64,000 nucleotides of DNA from Burkholderia ambifaria AMMD (GTDB lineage: Bacteria > Pseudomonadota > Gammaproteobacteria > Burkholderiales > Burkholderiaceae). The notes beneath the pieces were generated by a model. The model worked only from the letters and a program-made list of their open reading frames with translations, made no database searches and was not told the origin of the DNA. This document shows, in pieces, positions 18,297-27,018 of this stretch. Both the position numbers and the translations under genes were made by a program. Where the stretch lies: positions 1,736,001-1,800,000 of the forward strand of contig NC_008390.1 in the NCBI RefSeq assembly GCF_000203915.1, given 5' to 3'. Position 1 is the first letter of the stretch. Every line of letters begins with the position of its first letter.

Positions 18297-19238
18297 ATGT
18301 ATCGCCATCTGCTCGTGACGGTCGACGGCGTGCCCGGCGGCATCGACGCGATCGGCCATGCGCTCGAACTGGCGCGTGCGGTCGGCGCGCGGGTCACGTT
18401 CGTGCTGTCGGGCACCGTGCCCGACTCGCGTTTATCCGGAGCGCGGATGCCGCGACACGATGCGAAAGTGGAAGCCGCCGCGCGGGCGCAGGGCCTGTCC
18501 CATGTGATCGCGGGGGGCGGCCATCCGGGGGCCGGCAACCCGGGGGCAGGCCAACCGGCGGCCGGCGACACGTCGCCCGCCACGCTCGCCGGCCAGCTCG
18601 GCTGCGACCTGATCGGCGTGGCGGCGCTGCCGCACGACGCAAATGCTGCGGCAGCCGCGCAACGGCTTGAACTGCTCGCGACGAGCAGCGTGCCGGTGCT
18701 CGTGTGCCCGGCGCGGCATGGGCCGGCCGAGGCGCGCGTGATGGCCCGCTGTCTCGCCGCGCATCGTGCGCTCGGCGAGCGGTTGGAGGCGCTGATGATG
18801 GCAAGCGGAGGCCCCGACGCTGCCGAGCACCCGACGGCCGACACGGGAGGCACGCTGGCCGCACTGGCATCGCTCGCGGCGCTGCAGCACTCACGCTTCG
18901 GCACTGACGCTGAAGCCCGTCTCTGCTCGGCATTGCGCATCCGGGCGCAGAGCACCGCGGCCGAACTCGACGAGCTCGATCGCCAGCGGCGCCGCGATGC
19001 GCACGCGCTCGACGCGCTGGCGCGGCTCGCCGCCGACGGGTTGCCGTCGAGCGCGTTCGATGCCGCGCTCGCCGTCTATGCGCGTGGCGCATTCGAGCAG
19101 ATGGGACGCATGGAAGGCGTGATTTTCCCGGCCGCGCGGCGCTATCTGGCCGACGCCGACTGGACCGAACTGGACGCGCCCCCGGCGAGCGGCGCCGCCG
19201 CGACGCCACCGGGCGCGGACGAACCCGACGATGCGTGA
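18297..19238 (+). CDS. UspA-like / hemerythrin-like fusion protein with degenerate metal site
   Basis: The 313 residues split in two. Residues 1-~140 have a universal-stress-protein fold pattern (MYRHLLVTVDG..., ending SSVPVLVCP). Residues ~145-300 follow the four-helix outline of an HHE/hemerythrin domain, with family landmarks such as LCSALRIR, LDELDRQ, HALDAL and VIFPAARRYLADADW. Most positions that would be His/Glu iron ligands hold other residues, so oxygen or iron binding is doubtful. It is divergent from the MalT-like gene. The role is unknown, perhaps stress-linked. Confidence 0.6.
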   Translation: MYRHLLVTVDGVPGGIDAIGHALELARAVGARVTFVLSGTVPDSRLSGARMPRHDAKVEAAARAQGLSHVIAGGGHPGAGNPGAGQPAAGDTSPATLAGQLGCDLIGVAALPHDANAAAAAQRLELLATSSVPVLVCPARHGPAEARVMARCLAAHRALGERLEALMMASGGPDAAEHPTADTGGTLAALASLAALQHSRFGTDAEARLCSALRIRAQSTAAELDELDRQRRRDAHALDALARLAADGLPSSAFDAALAVYARGAFEQMGRMEGVIFPAARRYLADADWTELDAPPASGAAATPPGADEPDDA

Positions 19239-19271
19239 CGCGCATCCGACTGAATACCTACGGAGAACAAC

Positions 19272-20252
19272 ATGGCACATGCAGTGCGATTCCACGAAAC
19301 CGGCGGCCCCGACGTGCTGCGCTGGGAAGAAGTCGACGTCGGCGATCCGGGCCCCGGCCAGGTGCGCCTGCGGCACGAGGCGGTCGGCCTGAACTTCGCC
19401 GACACGTATTTCCGCAGCGGCCTGTATCCGGTCGCGCTGCCGGCCGGCATCGGCGTCGAGGCGGCCGGCGTGGTCGAGGCTCTTGGGCCCGGCGTGACGA
19501 ACGTCGCCGTGGGCGACCGCGTGACCTACACCGGCTTCCTGAACACGCTCGGCGCGTACAGCACCGAGCGGCTGATCGCGGCCGCGCCCCTCGTCAGGCT
19601 GCCGGCCGGCATCGGATGCGAAACGGCGGCGGCGATGACGATGCGCGGGCTCACGTCGGCCTACCTGCTGCGCCGCATCCATGCGTTCGCGCCGGGCGAC
19701 ACGATCCTGCTGCATGCGGCAGCGGGCGGCGTCGGGCTGATCGTGTCGCAATGGGCGAAGCTGCTCGGGCTCACGGTGATCGGCACCGTGTCGAGCGAAC
19801 ACAAGGCGGCGGTTGCCCGTGCGCACGGCTGCGACCACACGATCGACTACAGCCGCGAGGATGTCGCGAAACGCGTGCGCGAACTGACCGGCGGCGCGGG
19901 CGTCGACGTCGTGTTCGATAGCGTCGGCAAGGACACCTTCGAAGGCTCGCTCGATTCGCTGAAGCGGCGCGGGCTGATGGTCTGCGTCGGCACCGCGTCG
20001 GGCCCGATCCCGCCGTTCGATCCGCAGCGCCTCGCGATGAAGGGCTCGCTGTACCTGACGCGCCCGGCGCTGGCCGACTACATCGCCGATCCGGCCGAGA
20101 AGAACGACCTCGCCGGCGAACTGTTCGCGCACGTCGCGGCCGGCCGCATCCGGATCGAAATCAACCAGCGCTATGCGCTGCAGGACGCGGCGCAGGCGCA
20201 CCGCGACCTCGAGTCGCGCAAGACGACCGGCTCGTCGGTATTCATCGTCTGA
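19272..20252 (+). CDS. NADPH:quinone oxidoreductase (zeta-crystallin/Qor type)
   Basis: A 326-residue medium-chain dehydrogenase/reductase without zinc ligands. It has the N-terminal GroES-like domain (VGLNFADTYFRSGLYP, GVEAAGVVEALGPGV), the Qor segment TAYLLRRIHAFAPGDTILLH, and the nucleotide-binding AAGGVGLIVSQWAKLLG followed by GTVSSEHK. Expected to reduce quinones or alpha,beta-unsaturated carbonyls with NADPH. It is the first gene of a plus-strand series; the next gene starts 10 bases after its stop. Confidence 0.9.
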   Translation: MAHAVRFHETGGPDVLRWEEVDVGDPGPGQVRLRHEAVGLNFADTYFRSGLYPVALPAGIGVEAAGVVEALGPGVTNVAVGDRVTYTGFLNTLGAYSTERLIAAAPLVRLPAGIGCETAAAMTMRGLTSAYLLRRIHAFAPGDTILLHAAAGGVGLIVSQWAKLLGLTVIGTVSSEHKAAVARAHGCDHTIDYSREDVAKRVRELTGGAGVDVVFDSVGKDTFEGSLDSLKRRGLMVCVGTASGPIPPFDPQRLAMKGSLYLTRPALADYIADPAEKNDLAGELFAHVAAGRIRIEINQRYALQDAAQAHRDLESRKTTGSSVFIV

Positions 20253-20262
20253 GGAGACGCGC

Positions 20263-21111
20263 ATGCGAGTCGAACCCCTGACCTGTGCGATCGGCGCGGA
20301 ACTGCTGGACGTGAGCCTCGCCGACGCCGTGCACGACGACGGCCTGTTCGCCGAGATCCGCGCGCAGTTGCTGCGCCATCGCGTGCTGTTCCTGCGCGAC
20401 CAGGACATCACGCGTGCCGAGCATGTCGCGTTCGCGCGCCGCTTCGGCGAGCTCGAGGATCATCCGGTCGCCGGCAGCGACCCTGAGCATCCGGGGCTCG
20501 TGCGGATCTACAAGTCGCCCGACCAGCCGAACGACCGCTACGAGAATGCGTGGCACAGCGATGCGAGCTGGCGCGTGGCGCCGCCGTTCGGCTGTGTGCT
20601 GCGCTGCATCGACGGTCCGCCGGTTGGCGGCGACACGATGTGGGCGAACATGGTGCTCGCGTACGAGAACCTGCCGGACCACGTGAAGCAGCAGATCGCG
20701 GACCTGCGCGCCCGCCACAGCATCGAGGCGAGCTTCGGCGCGGCGATGCCGATCGACAAGCGCCTCGCGTTGAAGGCGCAGTATCCGGACGCCGAGCATC
20801 CGGTCGTGCGCACGCATCCCGAAACGGGCGAGAAGGTGCTGTACGTAAATGCGTTCACCACGCATTTCACCAACTTCCACACCCCCGCGCGCGTGCGCGT
20901 CGGGCAGGACGCGAATCCTGGCGCCGGCCAGCTGCTGCACTACCTGATCAGCCAGGCGGCGATCCCCGAATACCAGGTGCGCTGGCGCTGGAAAAAGAAC
21001 AGCGTCGCGATCTGGGACAACCGCGCCACCCAGCATTACGCGGTGATGGACTACCCGCCGTGCGTGCGCCGGATGGAGCGCGCGGGCATCGTTGGCGACG
21101 TGCCGTTCTGA
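20263..21111 (+). CDS. TauD/TfdA-family Fe(II)/2-oxoglutarate dioxygenase
   Basis: A 282-residue non-haem iron oxygenase. The 2-His-1-carboxylate ligands are visible as WHSDASW (His98, Asp100) and ATQHYAVMDY (His258), with an Arg-rich C-terminus for 2-oxoglutarate. Family members hydroxylate taurine, aryloxyalkanoates, sulfonates or carnitine precursors; the substrate here cannot be told from sequence. GAGGAG precedes the ATG. The tight spacing to qor suggests co-transcription. Confidence 0.9.
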   Translation: MRVEPLTCAIGAELLDVSLADAVHDDGLFAEIRAQLLRHRVLFLRDQDITRAEHVAFARRFGELEDHPVAGSDPEHPGLVRIYKSPDQPNDRYENAWHSDASWRVAPPFGCVLRCIDGPPVGGDTMWANMVLAYENLPDHVKQQIADLRARHSIEASFGAAMPIDKRLALKAQYPDAEHPVVRTHPETGEKVLYVNAFTTHFTNFHTPARVRVGQDANPGAGQLLHYLISQAAIPEYQVRWRWKKNSVAIWDNRATQHYAVMDYPPCVRRMERAGIVGDVPF

Positions 21112-21227
21112 GCACGCGCGCACCGTAACCGATCCACGACCGATACAACGCGCCGGGTTCGCCGCCCGGCGCGACGGGATACGCACGCCCGTACGCCCGA
21201 ACACAACGATTTCCACTGGAGGACGAC

Positions 21228-22283
21228 ATGCAATTTTTCGACGATTCGCTGCACCCGGAAAACCAGGACAAGGTAGTCATCACGGTCGCGCCGTACGGCC
21301 CCGAATGGATGCCCGCCGATTTTCCGGAAGACATTCCGGTGACGATGGACGAGCACGTGCAGAAGGCCGTCGACTGCTACAACGCGGGCGCGACGGTGCT
21401 GCACATGCATGTGCGCGAACTCGACGGGAAGGGCAGCAAGCGGCTGTCGAAATTCAACGAACTGCTCGGCCGGCTGCGCGAGGCCGTGCCCGACATGATC
21501 CTGCAGGTGGGCGGCTCGATCTCGTTCGCGCCGGAAGGCGACGGCGCCGACGCGAAATGGCTGTCCGACGACACACGTCACATGCTCGCCGAGCTGACCC
21601 CGAAGCCCGACCAGGTGACGGTCGCGATCAACACCGTGCAGATGAACATCACCGAGCTGATGAACCGCCAGGACATCGCCGGCACGTCGCTGAACGAACC
21701 CGCTCTGTGGGACGCGTACCGCGAGATGACGGTGCCGGCCGGCCCCGGCTGGGTCGACGAACACCTGCGCCGCCTGCAGGCGGCCGGCATCCAGCCGCAT
21801 TTCCAGCTCACCGGCATGCATGCGCTCGAGACGCTCGAACGGATCATCCGGCGCGGCGTCTATCGCGGCCCGCTGAACGTCACGTGGGTCGGCATCGGCG
21901 GCGGCTTCGACGGCCCCAATCCATACAACTTCATGGAATTCGTGCGGCGCTGCCCGGACGGCGCGTGCATTACGTTCGAAACGCTGATGAAGAACGTGCT
22001 GCCGATCAACACGGTCGCGATGGCGCTGGGCCTGCATCCGCGCTGCGGGATCGAGGACACGATCATCGATCAGAAGGGCAACCGGATGACCTCGGTGCAG
22101 CAGGTCGAGCAGTGCGTGCGGATCGCGCGCGAACTCGGCCGCGACATCGCGACCGGCAAGGAAGCAAAGGCGATCTACAAGATCGGCGTGCAGTACGACG
22201 GCATCGACGAGACGCTCGCGCAGCTCGGGATGGCGCCGAACCGCCGGCCGGGCCAGGCGAGCGTGCCGCTGCGCGCGGCCTGA
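21228..22283 (+). CDS. beta-keto acid cleavage enzyme (BKACE, DUF849)
   Basis: A 351-residue TIM-barrel zinc enzyme family that condenses a beta-keto acid with acetyl-CoA to give acetoacetate and a new CoA ester. The metal-binding HMHVRE motif (His59, His61), GGSISFAPEG, and the C-terminal AKAIYKIGVQYDGIDETLA are present. The 116-base gap after the dioxygenase holds a GC-rich hairpin (stems 21150-21157 and 21165-21172). With qor, dioxygenase, MFS and hydrolase it may form a catabolic route for an imported acid (inference). Confidence 0.87.
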   Translation: MQFFDDSLHPENQDKVVITVAPYGPEWMPADFPEDIPVTMDEHVQKAVDCYNAGATVLHMHVRELDGKGSKRLSKFNELLGRLREAVPDMILQVGGSISFAPEGDGADAKWLSDDTRHMLAELTPKPDQVTVAINTVQMNITELMNRQDIAGTSLNEPALWDAYREMTVPAGPGWVDEHLRRLQAAGIQPHFQLTGMHALETLERIIRRGVYRGPLNVTWVGIGGGFDGPNPYNFMEFVRRCPDGACITFETLMKNVLPINTVAMALGLHPRCGIEDTIIDQKGNRMTSVQQVEQCVRIARELGRDIATGKEAKAIYKIGVQYDGIDETLAQLGMAPNRRPGQASVPLRAA

Positions 22284-22445
22284 CGCGCCGCGCAGCCGGG
22301 TAGCGGCCTTGGTGGCCGCCGCCCGCCGATCGTTGTGGCGTGGCACCCACCCCTGCGCACGGCGCGGGGGCTGACTCCGGTCAACGGAGCGGGGCCACGC
22401 AAGCCGCGCCGGAGCACGACAGCTCCGGTGCCGGAGGAGACACGC

Positions 22446-23774
22446 ATGCTGATTCATCACGTCGAGCCGTCGCTGCAGGAGGCGGCCACCACCGGCCGGC
22501 GCGCGCCGGCCTATGCCTGGCTCGTGTTCGGGCTGACCGTCGGCCTGCTGCTGTCGGACTATATGTCGCGGCAGGTGCTCAACGCCGTGTTTCCGCTGCT
22601 CAAGCACGCGTGGGGACTGTCGGACACGCAGCTCGGCTCGCTGTCCGGCGTCGTCGCGCTGCTGGTCGGGCTGCTGACGTTTCCGTTGTCGGTGCTCGCC
22701 GACCGCTTCGGGCGCGTGCGCAGCATCGTGCTGATGGCCGCGCTGTGGAGCGTCGCGACGCTCGGCTGCGCGCTGTCCACCAATTACGCCGAGATGCTCG
22801 TCGCGCGCGGGCTCGTCGGGCTCGGTGAAGCCGCGTACGGCAGCGTCGGCGTTGCACTGATCCTCAGCATCTTTCCGGCCCGCCTGCGCGCGACGCTGAC
22901 TGGCGCGTTCATGGCCGGCGGCGCATTCGGCTCGGTGTTCGGGATGGCGCTAGGCGGGCTGGTCGGCGCGCATCTCGGCTGGCGCTGGTCGTTCGGGGTG
23001 ATGGCCGCGCTCGGCATCGTGCTGCTGATCGCGTATCGCTGCGTGGTGACCGAACGGCGGCTCGCGGCGTGCCGCGTCGAACCGTGCCGGCCCCATCCCG
23101 ATGCGCCGCGCGACCTGCGCGGCAGCGTGCGCGTGCTGATGTCGGGGCTGTTCGCGTCGCGTTCGGTGATCTGCGCGTATGTCGGCAGCGGGCTGCACCT
23201 GTTCGTGCCCGGCGCGCTGTTCGCGTGGCTGCCGAGCTACCTGAACCGCTACTACGCGATGGCGCCCGACCGTGCCGCCGTGCTCGCGGCCGGCTTCGTG
23301 CTGCTGTCGGGCGTCGGGATGGTCGGCTGCGGGATCATCACCGACCGCGTCGGGCGTGCCGACGGCGCACACAAATGGCTGACCGCGATCGCGTATTGCG
23401 TGCTGACGGGCGTGTGCCTCGCGATCGCGTTCCGGCTGCCGCCCGGTCCGCTGCAGCTCGCGCTGATCTGCGCGGGCATGCTGGTCGGCGCGGGGGCGTC
23501 CGGCGCGTCGGGCGCGATGGTCGCGAACCTGACGCCAGCCGCGATCCATGCGTCGGCGTTCGCGACGCTCACGCTCGCCAACAACCTGCTCGGCATGGCG
23601 CCGGGCCCGCTGCTGACGGGGTGGGTCGCCGATCGCGCCGGTCTCGTCGGCGCACTGCAATGGATTCCCGCCGTGCCGCTCGCGGCCGCCGTGCTGTTCG
23701 CGATCGGACGCGCGAGCTACTCGGCCGATATCGCGCGCGTCGAACGCGAACGGCGCGCATCCCGTCTTTCCTGA
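22446..23774 (+). CDS. MFS transporter
   Basis: A 442-residue major facilitator with about 12 membrane segments. It has the loop 2-3 signature LADRFGRVRS, the DYMSRQVLNAVFP start of the first half, and a long central cytoplasmic loop rich in Arg and His. GGAGGAG precedes the ATG. The position after BKACE suggests uptake of the substrate degraded by the cluster; the substrate is unknown. Confidence 0.85.
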   Translation: MLIHHVEPSLQEAATTGRRAPAYAWLVFGLTVGLLLSDYMSRQVLNAVFPLLKHAWGLSDTQLGSLSGVVALLVGLLTFPLSVLADRFGRVRSIVLMAALWSVATLGCALSTNYAEMLVARGLVGLGEAAYGSVGVALILSIFPARLRATLTGAFMAGGAFGSVFGMALGGLVGAHLGWRWSFGVMAALGIVLLIAYRCVVTERRLAACRVEPCRPHPDAPRDLRGSVRVLMSGLFASRSVICAYVGSGLHLFVPGALFAWLPSYLNRYYAMAPDRAAVLAAGFVLLSGVGMVGCGIITDRVGRADGAHKWLTAIAYCVLTGVCLAIAFRLPPGPLQLALICAGMLVGAGASGASGAMVANLTPAAIHASAFATLTLANNLLGMAPGPLLTGWVADRAGLVGALQWIPAVPLAAAVLFAIGRASYSADIARVERERRASRLS

Positions 23775-23806
23775 ACCTTCCTGAACCGAACCCTCCCGGA
23801 GGCTGC

Positions 23807-24382
23807 ATGACCCTCACGACCGCACCCACCATCCTGATCGTGCCCGGCTTGCGCGATCACGTCGAAGACCACTGGCAGACGCATCTGCAACGCCGCCTGC
23901 CGAACGCGCGCGCCGTCGCGCCGCTCGAAGCCGACAAACTGAGCCGCGCCGCGCGCGTCGCGGCGCTCGATGCGGCGCTGGCCGCGATCGACGGCCCCGT
24001 GATGCTCGTCGCGCACAGCGCGGGCGTGGTGATCGTCGTGCATTGGGCGCTGCAGGCAACGCGTGCGATCGACGGCGCGCTGCTTGCCGCGCCGGCCGAT
24101 CTCGATACGCCGATGCCCGCAGGTTATCCGGCGCCCGATGCGATTGACGCGCACGGCTGGACGCCGGTGCCGACCCGGCCGCTGCCGTTTCCGAGCATCG
24201 TGGCCGCGAGCCGCAACGATCCGCTTGCGCGCTTCGAACGCACCGAGGCGTTCGCGGCGGCGTGGGGCAGCAAGCTAGTCGATCTCGGCGACGTCGGGCA
24301 CCTGAACCCGGCGTCGGGGTATGGCGAGTGGCATGACGCGGAGCGGCTGATCGGGGAGGTGGCGGCGCTCCGTGCGGCCTGA
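23807..24382 (+). CDS. RBBP9/YdeN-type serine hydrolase
   Basis: A 191-residue alpha/beta hydrolase of the short RBBP9 family. It begins PTILIVPGLRDHVEDHWQTH and has the nucleophile elbow AHSAG, the acid SRNDPLA and the catalytic His in VGHLNPASGYGEW. Activity in this family is on small esters or peptides and is poorly defined. It follows the MFS gene by 32 bases, so it likely belongs to the same transcript. Confidence 0.86.
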   Translation: MTLTTAPTILIVPGLRDHVEDHWQTHLQRRLPNARAVAPLEADKLSRAARVAALDAALAAIDGPVMLVAHSAGVVIVVHWALQATRAIDGALLAAPADLDTPMPAGYPAPDAIDAHGWTPVPTRPLPFPSIVAASRNDPLARFERTEAFAAAWGSKLVDLGDVGHLNPASGYGEWHDAERLIGEVAALRAA

Positions 24383-24676
24383 GCGGCCTGAGTACCCACA
24401 ACGCATCGCAACACGGCGCGCAGGATTTCATGCCTGCGCGTCCGCGTGAACCGATTCCATTTCAGCATCGATTGATGTACGACGTCCTAACACGGCTCTG
24501 ATCCATTGCTCCGGCGCGCCGCGAAATCGGTCAATCAGCCAATCCTTGGCGAACGGAAGGTTTTTGTTAGGGAAATTCCCGCCCCGCGCCGCTCGGTTTT
24601 TTGTTGACCGACATCGTATAACGCCGTCATGATTCCCCGAAAGAAAGGTCCCATCCACCGACCGAAGCGAGGAGAC
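24383..24676. other. promoter region of the ABC importer operon
   Basis: No gene seen. The stretch is AT-richer than its surroundings, with a perfect 11-bp palindrome GGGAAATTCCC at 24570-24580. A TATAAC hexamer at 24617-24622 may serve as -10, without a good -35. A regulator site at the palindrome is possible but unproven. Confidence 0.35.
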
Positions 24677-25843
24677 ATGAACACCACCACGATCGCGCGC
24701 CGTGTCCGCCGGATCACCCTGGCGCTGGGCCTCACGCTGTCGGCCGCGGCCGCCGTCGCGGCCCCCGTGTCGCTGAATGTCGTCGACGTCGCGGGCAACC
24801 TGCAACTCACGCGGGGGGCCATCGAGGCGTTCAGGGAGAAGAACCCGAATCTCGTATCGAACGTCACGTTCACGAACGCGCCCGCGCCGCAACTGCCGGG
24901 CAAGATCAAGGCGATGCAGGCGGCGGGGCGCTCCGACATCGACCTCGTGCTGACGGGCACCGACGCGCTCGCCGCCGGCATCGAGCAGAACCTGTGGATG
25001 AAGCTGCTGCCCGACAACGCGGGCGCCTTCCCCGGCGTGCTCGACAAGTACGCGCCCGGCCCGCGCAAGATGCAGGATGTCGCGCAGGGCTTCGGCCTCG
25101 AAGTCACCTACATGCCGGCCGGCCCGCTGCTCGAATACAACCCGGCGAAGGTCAGCGATCCGCCGAAGACGCCCGCCCAACTGCTCGCGTGGTGCAAGGC
25201 GCATCCGAACAAGCTGATCTACGCGCGCCCGGCGAATTCGGGCCCTGGCCGCACGTTCCTGATGGGGCTGCCGTACGTGCTGGGCGACAAGAACCCGCAG
25301 GATCCGATCAACGGCTGGGACAAGACCTGGGCGTTCCTCAAGCAGCTCAACGACTGCATCCCGTATTACCCGGGCGGCACGTCGGCCGTGATGAAGGAGC
25401 TCGGCGAGGGCACGCGCGACATGACCGTGACCGTCACCGGCTGGGACCTCAACCCGCGCGCGCTCGGCATCGTGCCGGCCGACTTCCGGATCCAGGCGTT
25501 CGACGGCATGACGTGGGTCAACGACGCGCACTACATGGTGATCCCGAAGGGCGTGCCGAAGGAGAAGCTCGACGCGCTGTTCAAGCTGATGAACTTCCTG
25601 CTCGAACCGGCCCAGCAGGCGATGACCTACGACGACGGCTACTTCTATCCGGGCCCGGCGGTGAAGGGCGTGACGCTCGATATGGCGCCCGCGCACAGCC
25701 AGGAGGTGATCAGGAAGTTCGGCCGCCCCGAGTACGCGAAGCTGCTCGCGGAACGTCCGCACGTGCAGCCGCTCAATGCGCAGGCGATGGTCGCCGCGTT
25801 CCAGAAGTGGGACCGCGAGATCGGTTCGCAGAAGTCGAAATGA
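24677..25843 (+). CDS. ABC transporter periplasmic solute-binding protein (PotD/Fe3+-type fold)
   Basis: A 388-residue secreted binding protein. Residues 1-26 are a signal peptide (ITLALGLTLSAAAAVAA). The mature part has the cluster F/D binding-protein pattern: IEAFREKNPNL, LVLTGTDALAAG, NPAKVSDPPKTPAQLLAWCK, TGWDLNPRALG, and HYMVIPKG near the end. GAGGAGA sits six bases before the chosen ATG; an earlier in-frame ATG lacks one. It heads a complete SBP-ATPase-permease-permease operon. The ligand is not identifiable; polyamine-like or other small organic solutes are possible. Confidence 0.88.
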   Translation: MNTTTIARRVRRITLALGLTLSAAAAVAAPVSLNVVDVAGNLQLTRGAIEAFREKNPNLVSNVTFTNAPAPQLPGKIKAMQAAGRSDIDLVLTGTDALAAGIEQNLWMKLLPDNAGAFPGVLDKYAPGPRKMQDVAQGFGLEVTYMPAGPLLEYNPAKVSDPPKTPAQLLAWCKAHPNKLIYARPANSGPGRTFLMGLPYVLGDKNPQDPINGWDKTWAFLKQLNDCIPYYPGGTSAVMKELGEGTRDMTVTVTGWDLNPRALGIVPADFRIQAFDGMTWVNDAHYMVIPKGVPKEKLDALFKLMNFLLEPAQQAMTYDDGYFYPGPAVKGVTLDMAPAHSQEVIRKFGRPEYAKLLAERPHVQPLNAQAMVAAFQKWDREIGSQKSK

Positions 25844-25893
25844 CGCATGAACCCGCGGGCGCTCCCGCGCCCGCGCCGACGGAGTTCGCGTAA
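25840..25893 (+). CDS. possible 17-residue coupling ORF in the ABC operon
   Basis: An ATG overlapping the binding-protein stop (ATGA) opens a 17-codon frame rich in Ala and Pro (MTHEPAGAPAPAPTEFA). Its TAA overlaps the ATG of the ATPase gene (TAATG). Both junctions are classical translational-coupling overlaps, so ribosomes could pass through this mini-ORF to reach the ATPase. Function beyond coupling is unlikely. Confidence 0.4.
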   Translation: MTHEPAGAPAPAPTEFA

Positions 25894-26972
25894 TGAAGCA
25901 CAGTTTCGAACGGTTGCGGCTTGACGGCGTGTGCCGCAGCTTCACCAATGCGGAAGGGGCGCAGGTCGCCGCACTGGACGGGCTCGATCTCGACATCCGG
26001 CGCGGCGAGTTCATCGCGCTGCTCGGCCCGTCGGGCTGCGGCAAGTCGACCGCGCTGAACTGCATCGCCGGGCTGCAGCCGCTCACGCGCGGCGGCATCT
26101 GGCTTGACGACACGCGCATCGACGTGCTGCCGCCCGAGCGCCGCGGCTTCGGGATGGTGTTCCAGAACTACGCGCTGTTTCCGCACATGTCGGTGCTCGA
26201 CAACGTCGGCTTCGGCCTGAAGATGCGCGGCGTGCCGAAGCAGGAAACGCGGCGGCGCGCGCAGCAGGCGCTCGAACTCGTGCAGCTCGTCGGCCACGAG
26301 GGCAAGCTGCCCGGGCAACTGTCGGGCGGGCAGCAGCAACGCGTCGCGATTGCGCGCGCGATCGTCATCGAGCCGCCGCTGGTGCTGATGGACGAGCCGC
26401 TGTCGAACCTCGACACGAAGCTGCGCATCGAGATGCGCGCCGAGATCCGCCGCATCCACACGCAGCTCGAACGCGCGACGATCTACGTGACGCACGACCA
26501 GGACGAGGCGCTGTCGATGGCCGACCGGATCGTCGTGATGAAGGAGGGCGTCGTGCAGCAGGTCGCGTCGCCGAAGGATGTATACACGCGCCCGCACAAC
26601 CTGCACGTTGCACGCTTCATGGGCTATCGCAACGTGCTGCCATTTACGCTCGAAGGGATGGCCGGCGACTACGTGAACGTCGCCGCCGCCGGCGTGCGCA
26701 TCACCGGCGTGCCGATGGCCGGCTTCGACGGCAAGGACGTCGTGGTCGCGCTGCGTCCCGACGACATCGAGCGTGCGGAAGCCGGCGCGGACAACGCGTT
26801 CGACGCGACCGTCGAAACGGTCGAGTACGGCGGCCGCGATTCGCTGATCCGTGCGATCACGCCGTTCGGCCCGATCTGGGCGCGGGTCGCCGGCGAATTC
26901 GTGGAAGGCGAGCGGCTGCGGCTGCGGGTGGCGCCGGCGCGCACGCTCGTCTATGCGGGAGACGTGCAATGA
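25893..26972 (+). CDS. ABC transporter ATP-binding protein (PotA/FbpC type)
   Basis: A 359-residue import ATPase. Walker A LLGPSGCGKST, Q-loop MVFQNYALFPHMSV, signature LSGGQQQRVAIARAI, Walker B VLMDEPLSNLD and H-loop YVTHDQDEA are all intact. The C-terminal ~110 residues form a TOBE-type regulatory domain (VVALRPDDIERA). It is preceded by the tiny coupling ORF and followed by two permease genes. Confidence 0.95.
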   Translation: MKHSFERLRLDGVCRSFTNAEGAQVAALDGLDLDIRRGEFIALLGPSGCGKSTALNCIAGLQPLTRGGIWLDDTRIDVLPPERRGFGMVFQNYALFPHMSVLDNVGFGLKMRGVPKQETRRRAQQALELVQLVGHEGKLPGQLSGGQQQRVAIARAIVIEPPLVLMDEPLSNLDTKLRIEMRAEIRRIHTQLERATIYVTHDQDEALSMADRIVVMKEGVVQQVASPKDVYTRPHNLHVARFMGYRNVLPFTLEGMAGDYVNVAAAGVRITGVPMAGFDGKDVVVALRPDDIERAEAGADNAFDATVETVEYGGRDSLIRAITPFGPIWARVAGEFVEGERLRLRVAPARTLVYAGDVQ

Positions 26973-27018
26973 ACGGTCGCCGTGCCGCATGCGCGGCAAT
27001 GCGCCGGCGGGAGGCCGC

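Noticed and set aside
24461-24676. Possible sigma70 promoter TTGACC (24604) with TATAAC (24617)
   Set aside because: The hexamers are only seven bases apart, far too close for a -35/-10 pair.
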